Of a DNA stretch of 8,078 nucleotides, positions 7,310 through 8,078 are shown piece by piece. The translations under genes were made by a program, and so were the position numbers. Where the stretch lies: positions 1 through 8,078 of the forward strand of contig URIN01000049.1 in NCBI GenBank assembly GCA_900547915.1, written 5' to 3'. The stretch is from an uncultured Clostridium sp. GTDB taxonomy: Bacteria; Bacillota; Clostridia; Oscillospirales; Acutalibacteraceae. The first letter of the stretch is position 1, and every line of letters starts with the position of its first letter. A model generated the notes under the pieces. That model did not search any database. It was not told the DNA's origin and was given only the letters and a program-made list of their open reading frames with translations.

Positions 7310-8078
7310 CTAATAAGATAAAAGATTATGTAATGCGTGCGGTGTTTTTCATTGCCGCCTGTCTGAGCGTTTTTGCAGTGTTGCTTATCTGTTGGTTCAT
7401 ATTTTCAAATGCTTTTCCCGCTATAAACGAAATAGGTGTAGGAGAATTTTTGTTTGGAACGGTCTGGAAACCACTCAACAATAAATTCGGCATTTTCCCT
7501 ATGATAATAGGAAGTCTTTATGTTACTGCGGGCGCAGTGGCAATAGGTGTTCCTGTCGGAGTTTTGTCAGCTGTTTATATGGCTAAATATTGTCCGAAAA
7601 AAGTCTATAAAATAATGAAGCCTGCAATAGATCTTTTGGCTGGCATACCGTCTGTGGTATATGGATTTTTTGGTCTTGTTGTGATAGTGCCTGCAGTCAG
7701 GCAGCTTTTCGGCGGCGGAAAAAGTGTATTTACAGCATCCCTTTTGCTTGCAATTATGATATTGCCGACTGTTATAAGCATTTCAGAAGCATCTATCAGA
7801 GCTGTGCCGCAAAGCTATTATGAGGGAGCGCTAGCTCTTGGTGCCACGAAAGAACGCTCGCTGTTTGGTGTTTCTCTTCCCGCCGCAAAATCAGGCGTTT
7901 CAGCGGGCATAATTCTCGGTATAGGCAGGGCAATAGGGGAGACTACCGCAATTGTTATGATAGCGGGAAATCAGCCGATAATACCGCAAAGCATTTTTAG
8001 CGGAGTGAGAACACTCACTACCAATATTATTCTTGAAATGGGTTATGCACAGGATCTGCACCGTGAGGCTCTTATAGC
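7303..8078 (+). CDS. pstC: Phosphate ABC transporter permease PstC (partial, 3' end missing)
   Basis: PstC is one of the two membrane subunits that carry phosphate across the cytoplasmic membrane with PstA, powered by PstB. The visible 258 residues have a first membrane helix at about 12-34, further hydrophobic segments at about 64-92, 107-132, 142-163 and 198-222, and the family segment DLLAGIPSVVYGFFGL (110-125). The cytoplasmic EAA loop that contacts the ATPase is EGALALGATKERSLFGVSLP (174-193), followed by GIGRAIGETTAIVM (206-219). The frame is open to the last base; with a usual family length near 300 residues, some tens of residues are missing. ATG 7303 overlaps the pstS stop (ATGGTAA) and has AGGTGA (7288-7293) 9 bases upstream inside pstS, so translation is probably coupled. 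pstA and pstB would be expected beyond the window. Confidence 0.95.
   Translation, partial: MVTNKIKDYVMRAVFFIAACLSVFAVLLICWFIFSNAFPAINEIGVGEFLFGTVWKPLNNKFGIFPMIIGSLYVTAGAVAIGVPVGVLSAVYMAKYCPKKVYKIMKPAIDLLAGIPSVVYGFFGLVVIVPAVRQLFGGGKSVFTASLLLAIMILPTVISISEASIRAVPQSYYEGALALGATKERSLFGVSLPAAKSGVSAGIILGIGRAIGETTAIVMIAGNQPIIPQSIFSGVRTLTTNIILEMGYAQDLHREALI

Overview
The window looks like a contig end from a low-to-medium GC, Gram-positive-type member of the Bacillota, most likely class Clostridia. The reasons are the perfect CIRCE operator ahead of an hrcA-grpE-dnaK-dnaJ operon, a DnaK that lacks the N-terminal insertion typical of Gram-negative DnaK, strong purine-rich ribosome binding sites, and use of TTG/GTG starts. 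Assignment to a gut Ruminococcaceae/Oscillospiraceae-like lineage is only an impression from the protein sequences.

Layout. Bases 1-28 are not genomic: they match the Illumina Nextera read-1 tagmentation adapter, including the 19-base Tn5 mosaic end. A strong intrinsic terminator (39-66) closes an upstream unit that lies outside the window. A sigma-A-type promoter (116-142) and a perfect CIRCE inverted repeat (156-182) precede hrcA, grpE, dnaK and dnaJ, all on the + strand. HrcA binds CIRCE and represses the operon. DnaK, its nucleotide exchange factor GrpE and its co-chaperone DnaJ form the Hsp70 folding machine. A 14-bp hairpin without a U-tract lies between dnaK and dnaJ. ugd (UDP-glucose 6-dehydrogenase) follows dnaJ after about 95 bp with no terminator between them, and a clear intrinsic terminator (6240-6270) ends this block.

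After an AT-rich, promoter-bearing gap (6271-6466) a phosphate-uptake operon starts: a lipoprotein PstS-type phosphate-binding protein, then pstC, which overlaps it by 7 bp and runs off the window end.

The most unusual feature is the PstS. Its two halves are in swapped order relative to canonical PstS. The block normally in the C-terminal half (REEGSGTR ... SEGQKVVEENGYI) follows the signal peptide directly. The block normally at the N-terminus (VAGSSSVTPVMEKL ... DGIAVIVN ... IYTGEKTEW) forms the C-terminus. This is a circular permutation within one uninterrupted reading frame, with the phosphate-binding motifs of both halves retained. I saw no mobile elements, CRISPR arrays, tRNA or rRNA.
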